Positions 42,958 through 52,267 of a DNA stretch of 64,000 nt are shown in pieces; positions within the stretch are counted from its first letter, which is position 1; each line of letters begins with the position of its first letter. Below the pieces are notes generated by a model. It was not told the origin of the DNA and did no database searches. It saw only the letters and a list, made by a program, of their open reading frames with translations. The DNA comes from Rhodospirillaceae bacterium (GTDB taxonomy: Bacteria > Pseudomonadota > Alphaproteobacteria > GCA-2731375), in the NCBI GenBank assembly GCA_018701215.1, contig JABIWH010000050.1, positions 62,001 to 126,000 of the forward strand, read 5' to 3'. The position numbers and the translations under genes were made by a program.

Positions 42958-43482
42958 ATGGCACGTATCGATTACGCAACCACCGACCACCTTAGCGACC
43001 GCGGCAAGACGATCATGGACCGGCTGTCCCACAAGAATATCTTCCGTATGCTTTCCCATTCGGAATCCCATCTGGTGAACTATTGCCGCTTGGGCAACGT
43101 GATCCGCGATCACGGCAAGCTGGATGCGTGCCTGCGTGAATTGGCGATCACTCGTGTCGGCATTCTGTTGGGCGCCGAGTACGAAGTTATCGCGCATAAG
43201 AATATCGGCCGCCGGGTCGGCATTCCCGAGGCGCAGATCGAGGCCCTGGAAGAGGGTTCGAAAAGCGATGCCTTCAACGAGGTGGAAAAGGCTGTCCTGG
43301 ACTATGCTGACGATCTGGTGGACAACGCCAATCCCGGCGCCGGCGCGGGCGGGACGTTCGAACGTGTCGCGGCCCATTTGGATGCGGAGGAGATGGTCGA
43401 GCTGACCCTCGCGATCACATTTTATATCATGACGTCGAAGTTTCTGATTACCTTCGGCATCGATCTGGAATCTAGTGATTAG
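42958..43482 (+). CDS. carboxymuconolactone decarboxylase family protein
   Basis: A 174-residue all-helical protein of the CMD/AhpD-like superfamily. The core is LRELAITRVGILLGAEYEVIAHKNIGRRVGIPEAQIEAL, which includes the conserved Glu and His (E-V-I-A-H-x-x-x-G-x-x-x-G). No C-x-x-C is present at this site, so an AhpD-type peroxidase is excluded; a decarboxylase, lactonase or unknown role remains. It starts 35 bases after the SDR stop, on the same strand. Confidence 0.88.
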   Translation: MARIDYATTDHLSDRGKTIMDRLSHKNIFRMLSHSESHLVNYCRLGNVIRDHGKLDACLRELAITRVGILLGAEYEVIAHKNIGRRVGIPEAQIEALEEGSKSDAFNEVEKAVLDYADDLVDNANPGAGAGGTFERVAAHLDAEEMVELTLAITFYIMTSKFLITFGIDLESSD

Positions 43483-43499
43483 AATAGGGGGCCTGAGCC

Positions 43500-43733
43500 A
43501 TTTCCGAGCGCGATTACGGCCCAACGACGAGCCTGTTAAAGCGGCGCCTTTGGGGCTTGGTTGGCCTGAGCATGGTCGTGGGGCTGGTCGCCGGCATGGT
43601 TCTGCTGTTTGATTCTTCAAACGCCCGGGGCGGGGAGACGCAGCCCAGCCCCTGGCTCTTCGTCATGGTCTCCGCCCTGGTGATCTCGGTGCTGCTGATC
43701 GGCCACCGCCTGGGGAACAGAAAGGACAGATAA
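43500..43733 (+). CDS. small two-helix membrane protein with apparent ATT start
   Basis: A 77-residue protein overlooked if only ATG/GTG/TTG starts of larger ORFs are considered. It begins ISERDYGPTTSLLKRRLW, then two hydrophobic helices (GLVGLSMVVGLVAGMVLLF and PWLFVMVSALVISVLLIG) joined by a short polar loop, and ends GNRKDR. The frame has a stop just before the ATT at 43500. AGGGGG lies 8-9 bases upstream of that ATT, and the stop overlaps def as TAATG, so translation coupled to def is likely. Alternative starts are TTG (L in GLVGL) or the first ATG, which would cut into helix 1. Function unknown. Confidence 0.6.
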   Translation: MSERDYGPTTSLLKRRLWGLVGLSMVVGLVAGMVLLFDSSNARGGETQPSPWLFVMVSALVISVLLIGHRLGNRKDR

Positions 43734-44341
43734 TGGCTATTCGAAAAGTCGCGGCCATGGGCAATCCGATTTTGTACAAGATCGCGAAACCGGTGGCGGA
43801 CCCCACCGATCCCGAAGTTGCCCGCCTGGCGGCGGATATGCAGGATACGTTGATCGATATCGGCGGTTCCGGCATCGCGGCGCCGCAGGTGTTCGAGAGC
43901 CTCCGCCTCGTGGTTTACCGTTTTAGTGCCCGCCTGGACGACAATGTTGAGGAATTGGCTGAACCCTGGGTGACCCTGGTCAATCCGGTGCTGACCCCTG
44001 TCGGGGACGAAATGATTTCCGGCTGGGAGCGCTGTCTTTCCATACCCGGGCTGCACGGCAAGGTGCCGCGCTATAAATCCCTCTCCATGACCTATCAGGA
44101 TCTGTCGGGGGCCGAGGTTACCGTCGAGGCCAGCGGCGCCCTGGCCGCCTTGTTGCAGCATGAATGCGACCATCTGGATGGCGTTCTATACCCCATGCAA
44201 ATGCCCGATATCTCGAAGCTGGAATTCAATGCCGAACCGGGACACCTGGCCCAGGACATTGCCGACGGCGCCAAGGTCTGGCCGGTGCTGCGCGATCTGG
44301 TCGATGCCTGGCCCGGCCGCGAACTATGGTTCGAGGGGTAG
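43733..44341 (+). CDS. def: peptide deformylase
   Basis: A 202-residue metal hydrolase that removes the formyl group from nascent proteins. All three motifs are present: GSGIAAPQV (motif 1), WERCLSIPG with metal-ligand C101 (motif 2; usual EGCLS is ERCLS here) and QHECDHLDG with H143, E144, H147 (motif 3). The protein is somewhat longer than the standard ~170 residues, with a C-terminal tail. It overlaps the small membrane protein gene by one base. Because fmt and other translation genes are absent here, this may be a second def copy. Confidence 0.93.
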   Translation: MAIRKVAAMGNPILYKIAKPVADPTDPEVARLAADMQDTLIDIGGSGIAAPQVFESLRLVVYRFSARLDDNVEELAEPWVTLVNPVLTPVGDEMISGWERCLSIPGLHGKVPRYKSLSMTYQDLSGAEVTVEASGALAALLQHECDHLDGVLYPMQMPDISKLEFNAEPGHLAQDIADGAKVWPVLRDLVDAWPGRELWFEG

Positions 44342-44346
44342 AGCCA

Positions 44347-44988
44347 ATGTCAGGTGAAGATGATCATGGCTGGCTGAAACAGGGCAGTACGGCGAGCGGG
44401 GAGGTTGCGAAAAGCTACGATGACTGGGCCGCGACATATGACGAGACACTGGCCGATTGGGACTACCGCGCACCAAAGGATGCCGCCCGCCTGTTACAGG
44501 CGACGGTTCCGCCCGACACGGTTATCCTGGATGCCGGCTGTGGTACCGGCCTGACCGGCGCCGCGCTTAAAGCGGCGGGATTTACCGGCCCCATCGATGG
44601 TACGGATATTTCCCAGGCATCACTGGACGAGGCGGCGATGCATGGCGTCTATCGCCACTTGCTCCAGGCCAACATGCAGGATCTGCCCCTCGATATTTCG
44701 GACGATACCTACGATGGCCTGATCTGCATTGGTGTCTTGACCTATATTCCCGACAGCGATGGCGTCCTGCGGGAGTTCGCGCGCATTGTCCGTCCAGGCG
44801 GCACCGTTGTGATCAGCCAACGCGACGACCTGTTTCACGAGCGCGCCTTCGCGGAGACGTTCAAGACATTGACCGCGGCGGGCATCTACAAAGACGTGAC
44901 CACAACGGAGCCCCGGCTCTATTTGCCGGGCAATCCGGATTTCGGCACCGAGATCAAGGTGATCTACGCCGCGCTGGTGGTGGCTTGA
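44347..44988 (+). CDS. class I SAM-dependent methyltransferase
   Basis: A 213-residue Rossmann methyltransferase. Motif I is LDAGCGTGLTGAALKAAGF, the acidic post-I residue is in IDGTDIS, and motif IV/V are ANMQDLPLDISDDTYDGLICIGVLTYIPD-like, with VLREFARIVRPGG typical of small-molecule methyltransferases (WBSCR27/UbiE-like fold). The substrate is unknown. It starts five bases after the def stop, in the same operon. Confidence 0.88.
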   Translation: MSGEDDHGWLKQGSTASGEVAKSYDDWAATYDETLADWDYRAPKDAARLLQATVPPDTVILDAGCGTGLTGAALKAAGFTGPIDGTDISQASLDEAAMHGVYRHLLQANMQDLPLDISDDTYDGLICIGVLTYIPDSDGVLREFARIVRPGGTVVISQRDDLFHERAFAETFKTLTAAGIYKDVTTTEPRLYLPGNPDFGTEIKVIYAALVVA

Positions 44989-45010
44989 GAAGATAGAAGG
45001 AGAGATATCG

Positions 45011-45880
45011 ATGACGGATTGGAATGGCCGCGCGCTGGTGGATACGGAATGGCTGGCGGCACATCTTGATGATGACGATTTGCGCGTCGTCGATGCCTCG
45101 GTCGTAATGACTAAAACTGATGCAGGTGCGTGGAAACCCAGCAGCGGACGCGCCACCTTCGATGCTGGGCATATCCCGGGCGCGCAATTCATTGATCTGT
45201 TGACCGAGGTGCAGGACAAGGCCAGCGCCTTGAACTTTACCCTGCCCACCGCCGAGGATTTCGCCCGGGACATGGCCGCCAGGGGTATTGGCGATGATCA
45301 CATGGTGGTCGTCTATGCCACCGCCGTGCCGTGGTGGGCGACCAGGTTCTGGTGGATGCTGCGGGCCAACGGCCATGACAAGGTCGCCGTGCTGGACGGC
45401 GGCCTGGACAAATGGCGCCGGGAAGACCGGGCGGTGAGTACGGAGGCATCGACCTACCCCCACGCCAGCTTCACGGCAAAACGGCGCCCCGAATTAGTCG
45501 CGGACAAGGGTAATGTACAAGCCATGCTGGCAGCCAAGGATGGCGCCGTCATCAACGCCCTCTCGCCGCAGCTATTCACGGGCAAAAGCGATCTTGGTTA
45601 CGGACGGCCCGGCCGCATTGCCGGCAGCGTCAATCTGTCATCCCTGGGACTGATCGATCAGGACAGCGGTACTTATCTGACCGAGGCGGCATTGCGCCAG
45701 GCCGTTCAGGATAGCCTAGGGAATTTCGGCGATGCCGCGATCTGCTATTGCGGCGGCGGCATTGCCGCGACCATGGATGCCCTGGTATTGGATTTACTGG
45801 GCTATGAGAACGTATCGGTCTATGACGCCTCGCTGCAGGAATGGGCCGCGGACGACGATTTGCCCATGCAGACCGGCTGA
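45011..45880 (+). CDS. tandem-rhodanese sulfurtransferase
   Basis: A 289-residue protein with two rhodanese domains (about 5-145 and 160-285). The second has the active-site loop C247-G-G-G-I-A-A (preceded by CY), which carries the persulfide. The inactive first domain contains GHIPGAQFIDLL. This matches thiosulfate/3-mercaptopyruvate sulfurtransferases; the GGGI-A-A loop is nearer the thiosulfate or the general type and does not decide the donor. It lies 22 bases after the methyltransferase gene, on the same strand. Confidence 0.9.
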   Translation: MTDWNGRALVDTEWLAAHLDDDDLRVVDASVVMTKTDAGAWKPSSGRATFDAGHIPGAQFIDLLTEVQDKASALNFTLPTAEDFARDMAARGIGDDHMVVVYATAVPWWATRFWWMLRANGHDKVAVLDGGLDKWRREDRAVSTEASTYPHASFTAKRRPELVADKGNVQAMLAAKDGAVINALSPQLFTGKSDLGYGRPGRIAGSVNLSSLGLIDQDSGTYLTEAALRQAVQDSLGNFGDAAICYCGGGIAATMDALVLDLLGYENVSVYDASLQEWAADDDLPMQTG

Positions 45881-45911
45881 AGACCTATCACCCATTAAGG
45901 CGGGATGAAGC

Positions 45912-47048
45912 ATGCGCAATGCCGACTTTCCCAGCGTCGAGTTCGAGACACGGCTGGCAAGGGCCCAGGCCGCCATGGTCACGGAAAACCTGGATGCGCT
46001 GTTTTTTACCTCGGAAGCGGAAATACGGTACTTCAGCGGTTTCCGTACCCTTTTCTGGCAGAGCCCGACGCGGCCCTGGTTCCTGATCGTTCCGCAGTCG
46101 GGAAAACCCATCGCGATTATTCCAGAAATCGGCGCGGCCTTGATGGCCGGCACCTGGGTCGACGACGTCCGCACCTGGCGCTCGCCCCATGCCACGGATG
46201 ACGGCATCAGCCTGCTGATCCAGGCACTACAAGGCAAGCACAAGATCGGCATGATGATGGGGCGGGAAAGCAGTCTGCGCATGCCATTGACGGATTATCA
46301 GCGCCTGCGCGTGGGCCTTGAAGACAGCCAGTTTTCTGATACCTCCGGTCTGGTTCGAACCCTGCGCATGGTGAAGTCCCCGGCTGAAATTCAGAAGATC
46401 CGCACAATCTGCGATATCGCCGGCAACAGCTTTGGCAATGCCGCCCAGCTATTCCACCAAGGGCAAACCCTGCGGGAGGCGTTCCGCGCTTTCAAAATCG
46501 ATTTGCTCGCGCAAGGCGCCGATGACGTGCCTTATCTGGTCGGCGGCGCGGGCCAGGGCGGATACGGCGATATTATATCACCCCCCAGCGATGAACCGAT
46601 CAGGGACGGCGATATCCTAATGCTGGATACCGGCGCGACGCTGGACGGTTATTTCTGCGACTTTGACCGCAACTTCGCATTCGGCCACGCCGGCGACGAA
46701 GCGAAATATGGCTACGATACCTTGTATCGTGCCACCGAGGCCGCCTTACGGACCGCCCGTCCCGGCATCCCGTGCCGCGATCTGTACCGCGTCATGGCGG
46801 ATGTCATCGCCCAGGACGGCAGCGATGTCGGCCGCTTCGGCCATGGCCTGGGCCTGCAATTGACCGAGGCGCCGTCGCTGATTTCATTCGATGAAACCGT
46901 TCTGCAGGCGGATATGGTTATTACCCTGGAACCGAGCATGGCCGTGGGGCCAGGCAAGATCATGGTACACGAAGAAAACATCGTCATCCGCGAAGATGGC
47001 GCCGAACTACTCAGCCCGCGCGCGGCGCCCCAACTGCCTATTCTATGA
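45912..47048 (+). CDS. M24 family metallopeptidase (Xaa-Pro dipeptidase-like)
   Basis: A 378-residue creatinase/prolidase-fold enzyme. The N-terminal domain (~1-150) is followed by the pita-bread catalytic domain with the five metal ligands: the two aspartates in LMLDTGATLDGYFCDFDRNF, the histidine in FGHGLGLQLTEAP, and the glutamates in ITLEPSMAV and VHEENIV. Such proteins cleave Xaa-Pro dipeptides, but many alphaproteobacterial members act on ectoine or creatine-like substrates. The following gene, of the Asp/Glu racemase/maleate isomerase family, suggests a catabolic rather than housekeeping role. Confidence 0.88.
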   Translation: MRNADFPSVEFETRLARAQAAMVTENLDALFFTSEAEIRYFSGFRTLFWQSPTRPWFLIVPQSGKPIAIIPEIGAALMAGTWVDDVRTWRSPHATDDGISLLIQALQGKHKIGMMMGRESSLRMPLTDYQRLRVGLEDSQFSDTSGLVRTLRMVKSPAEIQKIRTICDIAGNSFGNAAQLFHQGQTLREAFRAFKIDLLAQGADDVPYLVGGAGQGGYGDIISPPSDEPIRDGDILMLDTGATLDGYFCDFDRNFAFGHAGDEAKYGYDTLYRATEAALRTARPGIPCRDLYRVMADVIAQDGSDVGRFGHGLGLQLTEAPSLISFDETVLQADMVITLEPSMAVGPGKIMVHEENIVIREDGAELLSPRAAPQLPIL

Positions 47049-47058
47049 GGTGGCCGAA

Positions 47059-47804
47059 GTGAAACTCCCCTTTACACTGGACCAAGGCGCGGCGGCCAAG
47101 GCAGCCTTTGGTGTGATCATCCTACAGGCGGACGAGACGCTGGAAAGCGAATTCGCGGGCCTGTTTGACCAGCCCGGCCTGGCCCTCTATCACACGCGCA
47201 TTCCCAGCGGGGCGGAGGTCACGCAGGAATCCCTGGCGCGGATGGAGCGCGAAATGCCCCATGCAGCGGCCTTGCTGCCAAGCGCCCGGGATCTGGATGT
47301 GGTGGCCTATGCCTGCACCTCCGGGGCCACAATCATCGGACCTGAAAAAGTCGCCGGCGCTATTCACACGGTCCATCCCAAGGCCAAGACAACCGATCCC
47401 CTTAGTGCGGTTATCGCCGCCTGCCGCCATTTTGGCATCCGCAACCTCGGCGTCGTCAGCCCCTATGTGGCCGAAGTCTGCACCGCCATGAATGACCTGC
47501 TGGAGCAAAACGGCCTGACCATAGCTGCCTTTGGCTCGTTTGAGCAAAGCGAGGAAGCCGTCGTGGCCCGCATCACGCCCCAATCCGCACATGACGCGAT
47601 CTGCGCCATTGGCCGGAACGATGCTGTGGACGCCGTCTTCGCGTCCTGCACCAATCTGCGTACTTTTGAAATCATTGATAGTGCGGAGGCAGCCATCGGC
47701 AAGCCGGTCATCACCTCCAATCAGGCCCTGGCCTGGCATATGCTGACGCTGGCCGATGTCGCCACCGAAAACCTCGGCCCGGGCATGCTGTTTCGCGGCA
47801 GGCC

Positions 47805-47808
<4 letters not shown>
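47059..47808 (+). CDS. aspartate/glutamate racemase superfamily, maleate isomerase-type
   Basis: A 249-residue protein with the two catalytic cysteines of the superfamily, in VAYACTSGATIIG (N-terminal half) and VFASCTNLRTFEII (C-terminal half), plus TSNQALAWHML at the end. The pattern matches maleate cis-trans isomerase and arylmalonate decarboxylase relatives rather than amino-acid racemases. The start is GTG 47059 with GAGG at good spacing, ten bases after the M24 peptidase stop; the frame extends upstream but overlaps that gene. Substrate unknown. It converges with the peroxiredoxin gene, overlapping by four bases. Confidence 0.85.
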
Positions 47809-48278
<470 letters not shown>

Positions 48279-48291
48279 TGATCTCTCTCCC

Positions 48292-50016
48292 CTATTTTCC
48301 CGTTCTTAGTGACTCTGTCGCACCCACATCCACGGCGCCGCTGTCATCGAGAACCACGCCATAAAGATCCAGCGCCGCCTGGGCCGAGACCATGCCGTCA
48401 CGCACGTCAATTGCGACTTGCCCTGGGTCCCGCTGAAACGGATCGCCATAACCGCCACCGCCCGGCATTTCCAGATGCAGGCGGTCGCCGCGCGGGATCG
48501 ATTGCGTGCCCTTGTTGTTCAGGACCGCTCCGGAGGTCAGCTCAACCTTGCCGGTGAAACCATCCAGACCGCCTTCCCGCCCGCGCGGGGCGTGATGGAC
48601 GCGATCAAACGTCGCGGCGATGGCAAAGGGCGCGTTCTCGGAGCTGGCGATCTCCATCACCTGGCCCGTGCCGCCGCGGAATTCGCCCGCGCCGCCGGAA
48701 TCCGTACGGTACTCCTTTTTCCAGACCACGATGGGGGCAATGGATTCATTGATCTCCACAGGTGTGTTGCGCACACCAGACGGGAACGCCGTCGCCGACA
48801 GGCCATCTTTATGGGGCCGCGCACCGGCGCCGCCGGTATGAAACAGGCCCACCGCGAACGGCGTGGCATCGCCGAAATCTTCGTCGGGCACCAGGCCATG
48901 GCCGCCCATCAGAGCGGGGTTCCACAAACACGACGTACCTTCCGCCGGTGCCTTGTCAGCAACGGCTTGATGCAGACAGCCCATGACCACGTCGGGCAGC
49001 ATCTGGCCCGTGATATGGCGGGCGGCCACGGCGCAGGGGTGCGGCGCATTCAGGATCGTGCCTTCGGGCGCGGTAACTTTTACGGCCGCCAACGAGCCGG
49101 CATTGTTGGGCACGGTCGGCCCGACCAGGCAGCGCACGCCGAACGAGGCATAGGCCTGGGTATAGGTGATGGGCACATTGATGCCCTTGTTGGAGACCCC
49201 CGTGGAGCCGGCGAAATCCACATAGATGCCGTCATCAGCAATGGTCAGCGCCGCCACAAGGTCCAACGGCTTGTCATAGCCATCAACCCGCATGGAATTA
49301 TGATAAGTGCCCTTGGGCAGCTTGGCGATTTCATCCAGCATGGCCTGGTGGGAATGTTCCACCATGTACTGGCCCAGCTCGTCCAGATTATCCAGGTCGA
49401 ATTCGTCCATCATCTCGACCAGGCGGCGGCAACCGATTTCGTTACAGGCGGTCAGGGAATACAGATCGCCCTCGACCTGAATGGGCTCGCGCACATTGGC
49501 ACGGACGATTTCCAATATGGCCTCGTCCATTTTGCCGGCCTTGGCCAGCGGCAGGATGGGCAGATACAGCCCTTCGTCATAGACCTGGCGGCCGTCGGCG
49601 CCAAAGCCGATGCCGCCCACGTCCACCACATGCGTGGTCGAGGCGAACAGCCCGACCACTCTGCCCTGGTAAAACGTTGGCGTCACCATGGTGAAATCAT
49701 GCAGATGCCCGGTTCCCAGCCAAGGATCATTGGTGACGTAAACGTCGCCGGGGCTCATGGTATTAGCAGGGTATTTATCCAGAAAAAACCCAACCGAGGC
49801 CGCCATGGCGTTGACATGTCCCGGCGTACCGGTCACGGCCTGGGCCAGCATGCGCCCTTGCGTGTCGAAGACACCGGCGGAGAGGTCGCCAGCCTCGCGG
49901 GCGGAGGTGGAGAACGCCGTGCGGATCAGGGTTTGCGCCTGTTCCTCGACAATGGCGATCAAGCGGTTCCACATGATCTGGTTCTGGATTTCCGAAAGGG
50001 CGGAATTCTTACTCAT
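48292..50016 (-). CDS. hyuB: hydantoinase B/oxoprolinase family protein
   Basis: A 574-residue protein of the HyuB family (N-methylhydantoinase/5-oxoprolinase beta part). It begins NQIMWNRLIAIVEEQAQTLI, contains FSTSAREAGDLSAGVFD, VTNDPWLGTGHLHDFTM and ends with the GGGGYGDPFQRDP signature. It works with HyuA to open a lactam or imide ring in an ATP-dependent reaction. Its ATG overlaps the hyuA stop by four bases, the expected coupling for the two subunits. The substrate (hydantoin, 5-oxoproline or another cyclic amide) cannot be predicted. Confidence 0.92.
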   Translation of the reverse strand: MSKNSALSEIQNQIMWNRLIAIVEEQAQTLIRTAFSTSAREAGDLSAGVFDTQGRMLAQAVTGTPGHVNAMAASVGFFLDKYPANTMSPGDVYVTNDPWLGTGHLHDFTMVTPTFYQGRVVGLFASTTHVVDVGGIGFGADGRQVYDEGLYLPILPLAKAGKMDEAILEIVRANVREPIQVEGDLYSLTACNEIGCRRLVEMMDEFDLDNLDELGQYMVEHSHQAMLDEIAKLPKGTYHNSMRVDGYDKPLDLVAALTIADDGIYVDFAGSTGVSNKGINVPITYTQAYASFGVRCLVGPTVPNNAGSLAAVKVTAPEGTILNAPHPCAVAARHITGQMLPDVVMGCLHQAVADKAPAEGTSCLWNPALMGGHGLVPDEDFGDATPFAVGLFHTGGAGARPHKDGLSATAFPSGVRNTPVEINESIAPIVVWKKEYRTDSGGAGEFRGGTGQVMEIASSENAPFAIAATFDRVHHAPRGREGGLDGFTGKVELTSGAVLNNKGTQSIPRGDRLHLEMPGGGGYGDPFQRDPGQVAIDVRDGMVSAQAALDLYGVVLDDSGAVDVGATESLRTGK

Positions 50017-52100
50017 GAGGCTGCTCCTGTCTTGCGCGTAATTTCGATATGTCCGGCGCCATCAATCCTGGCTTGGAAATGCGCCGTTACCGCCGTCGTG
50101 GTCTGGGCCTCGGCAATCAAAGCCGGGCCCTGCAGGGTCATGCCGGGAGACAGATCAGCCCGCTGATAGACGGGTGCCGCGACATAATCCGTCAGATCCG
50201 CATCGAACAGATTTCGTTCGCCGCTGGCCGTTGCCATTCCAGCGTCCCCAACATCAGGCTGTGGCGGCGGTGTCGGCTGAAGGGTCGCAACGGATAGGGC
50301 CCAGGTCAGAATTTCCACCTCCATCGAGGGGATATCCCGGCCGAACAAGTCAGCATAGGCCTTGTCATAGGCCGCGCGCAGGGCCGGACCGTCATCCTTG
50401 CTCAACGCACGGGCCGGCACCTCGACCACGATCTCGTGACCCTGGCCGATATAGCGCATATAGGCGATGCGGCGCTCTTCCAACGCCGCCTCCGGCGCGC
50501 CGGAAACCACGATGGCATGAGCCTCGTCATGCATTTCGGTGAACATTTTGTTCAGGCCCTCGGGCTCGAACGCCGCCAACTGCGTATAGCGGCTGCGCAC
50601 CACTTCATAGGAGACCGGCGCGGCGAGAAAACCAATCGCGGAGCCAACACCGGCGCCCTGCGGGATGATCACCCGGTCCATGCCGAGTTTCTCCGCCATG
50701 CGGCAGGCATGCAGAGGTGCCGCGCCGCCAAAGGCGATCAAGGTCCGCTCGGCTAGCTCCTTGCCCTGCTCCACCGCGTGCACACGGGCCGCGTTGGACA
50801 TGTTTTCCTCCACCATCTCGGAAACGGCGAAGGCCGCCAACGGGCCGTCCAGGTTCAATTTTTGCGCAATGGTTTCGTCCAATGCCGCCTCCGCCAGATC
50901 CGGCGACAGCTGTACCGAACCGCCCGCGAAACCTGCCGGCGCGATCCGGCCCAGGGCAACGTCGGCATCCGTTACCGTGGCCCCTGTTCCGCCCTGGCCA
51001 TAGCAGGCCGGGCCGGGTTCAGAGCCGGCACTTTCCGGCCCCACCTGAATGCGGCCCAGATTATCGATCTGCGCGATGGAGCCGCCACCGGCACCGATCT
51101 CGACCATCTCGATCACCGGGATCCGCAATGGCAGACCACTGCCCTTGGTAAAGCGGTATTGCCGGTCGACCTCAAAGGTGCGGGAGGTTTGCGGCCGGCC
51201 GCCATCGATCAGACAGATTTTCGCCGTGGTGCCGCCCATGTCGTAGGACAGCACCTTGTCCAGGCCGCATTCCATCGCGATATGCCCGGCCAGGATAGCG
51301 CCGCCCGCGGGCCCGGATTCGACCAGCCGAATGGGATGTTGGCGTGCAGTTTCCACCGTGGTCAGGCCGCCGCCAGAGGTCATCATGAACAGCGGACATT
51401 GCGCGCCCTCGTCACGCAGCCGGGCATCCAGGTCCGCCAGATACGACGCCATCAACGGCTGCACATAGGCATTGGCCGAGGCCGTGGACATACGTTCGTA
51501 CTCGCGGATTTCCGGGCAGACTTCCGAGGACAAGGTGATCCATAAATCCGGCAGTTCGGCGCGCAGGATATCAGCGATCCGCTGTTCATGCGCCGCGTTG
51601 GCATAGGAATGCATCAGGGTGATGGCGACGCTCTCGACAGCGTTGTCCCGCAATACCGGCACCAGGGCGCGGACAGTATCTTCATCCAGCGGCAATAAGA
51701 CCTCGCCCTTGGCATTGCTGCGCTCGTGCACCGCTAGGCGTAGATAACGGGGCACCAGGGGCACCGGCTTGTCGATATTGATATCGTATTGATCAAAGCG
51801 GTGCTCGTAGCCCATTTCGACCGCGTCCCGGAAACCTTCGGTGACCACCAGAGCCGTCTTGGCGCCCTTGCGCTCGATCACCGTGTTGGTGGCCAAGGTT
51901 GTGCCGTGGACGATGAAATCCAGATCCTTGGCGCTGATCCCGGCTTCGGGCAGCACGGCGCGGACGCCGGCCATGACGCCTTCCTCCGGCGCCTGAGTGG
52001 TGGTTAGAACCTTGCGCGTGAACATCACGCCGCCAAGGTCAAGGGCCACATCGGTAAAGGTTCCGCCGATATCGACGGCTAAACGGGCAGTTTCGGGCAT
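50013..52100 (-). CDS. hyuA: hydantoinase A/oxoprolinase family protein
   Basis: A 695-residue subunit with the ASKHA-type nucleotide-binding fold: LAVDIGGTFTDVALDLGG at the N terminus, the phosphate-2 region VLSYDMGGTTAKICLIDGG, and IGAGGGSIAQID near the middle. FVHGTTLATNTVIERKGAKT and EYERMSTASANAYVQPLM are also HyuA marks. It couples ATP hydrolysis to opening of cyclic amides with HyuB. The repeat element at 52149-52247 lies upstream and the LLM oxidoreductase precedes it. Confidence 0.92.
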   Translation of the reverse strand: MPETARLAVDIGGTFTDVALDLGGVMFTRKVLTTTQAPEEGVMAGVRAVLPEAGISAKDLDFIVHGTTLATNTVIERKGAKTALVVTEGFRDAVEMGYEHRFDQYDINIDKPVPLVPRYLRLAVHERSNAKGEVLLPLDEDTVRALVPVLRDNAVESVAITLMHSYANAAHEQRIADILRAELPDLWITLSSEVCPEIREYERMSTASANAYVQPLMASYLADLDARLRDEGAQCPLFMMTSGGGLTTVETARQHPIRLVESGPAGGAILAGHIAMECGLDKVLSYDMGGTTAKICLIDGGRPQTSRTFEVDRQYRFTKGSGLPLRIPVIEMVEIGAGGGSIAQIDNLGRIQVGPESAGSEPGPACYGQGGTGATVTDADVALGRIAPAGFAGGSVQLSPDLAEAALDETIAQKLNLDGPLAAFAVSEMVEENMSNAARVHAVEQGKELAERTLIAFGGAAPLHACRMAEKLGMDRVIIPQGAGVGSAIGFLAAPVSYEVVRSRYTQLAAFEPEGLNKMFTEMHDEAHAIVVSGAPEAALEERRIAYMRYIGQGHEIVVEVPARALSKDDGPALRAAYDKAYADLFGRDIPSMEVEILTWALSVATLQPTPPPQPDVGDAGMATASGERNLFDADLTDYVAAPVYQRADLSPGMTLQGPALIAEAQTTTAVTAHFQARIDGAGHIEITRKTGAAS

Positions 52101-52148
52101 CTAATTTCTACTCTGCTTTCGAATTCTTCAAAATACGCATTCAGTTTA

Positions 52149-52247
52149 CGTCATTGCCGGGCTTGACCCGGCAATCCAGGGCAACAAACTCACGTGCTTG
52201 CGGCTCTGGATCCACGGGTCTCCGCTTCGCTACGCCCGAGGATGACG
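52149..52247. repeat. palindromic intergenic repeat (alphaproteobacterial REP type)
   Basis: The element begins CGTCAT and ends ATGACG, an outer inverted repeat. A perfect 8-bp stem follows the left end (52154-52174, TTGCCGGG-cttga-CCCGGCAA) and the right part contains TGCGGCTCTGGAT, also present near 1480. It fills most of the 167-base spacer between the LLM oxidoreductase stop and the hyuA start. Confidence 0.75.
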
Positions 52248-52267
52248 GTGTGTACAGTAGCATGCAA

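Noticed and set aside
43514..44173. 219-residue minus-strand ORF opposite def
   Set aside because: It is antisense to def and the small membrane protein, both with clear features; no domain of its own.
48418..50166. 582-residue + strand ORF antisense to hyuB
   Set aside because: Its sequence is rich in His, Arg, Gly and Gln with no domain, and it mirrors hyuB codon for codon in the other strand. It is a GC-driven antisense frame.
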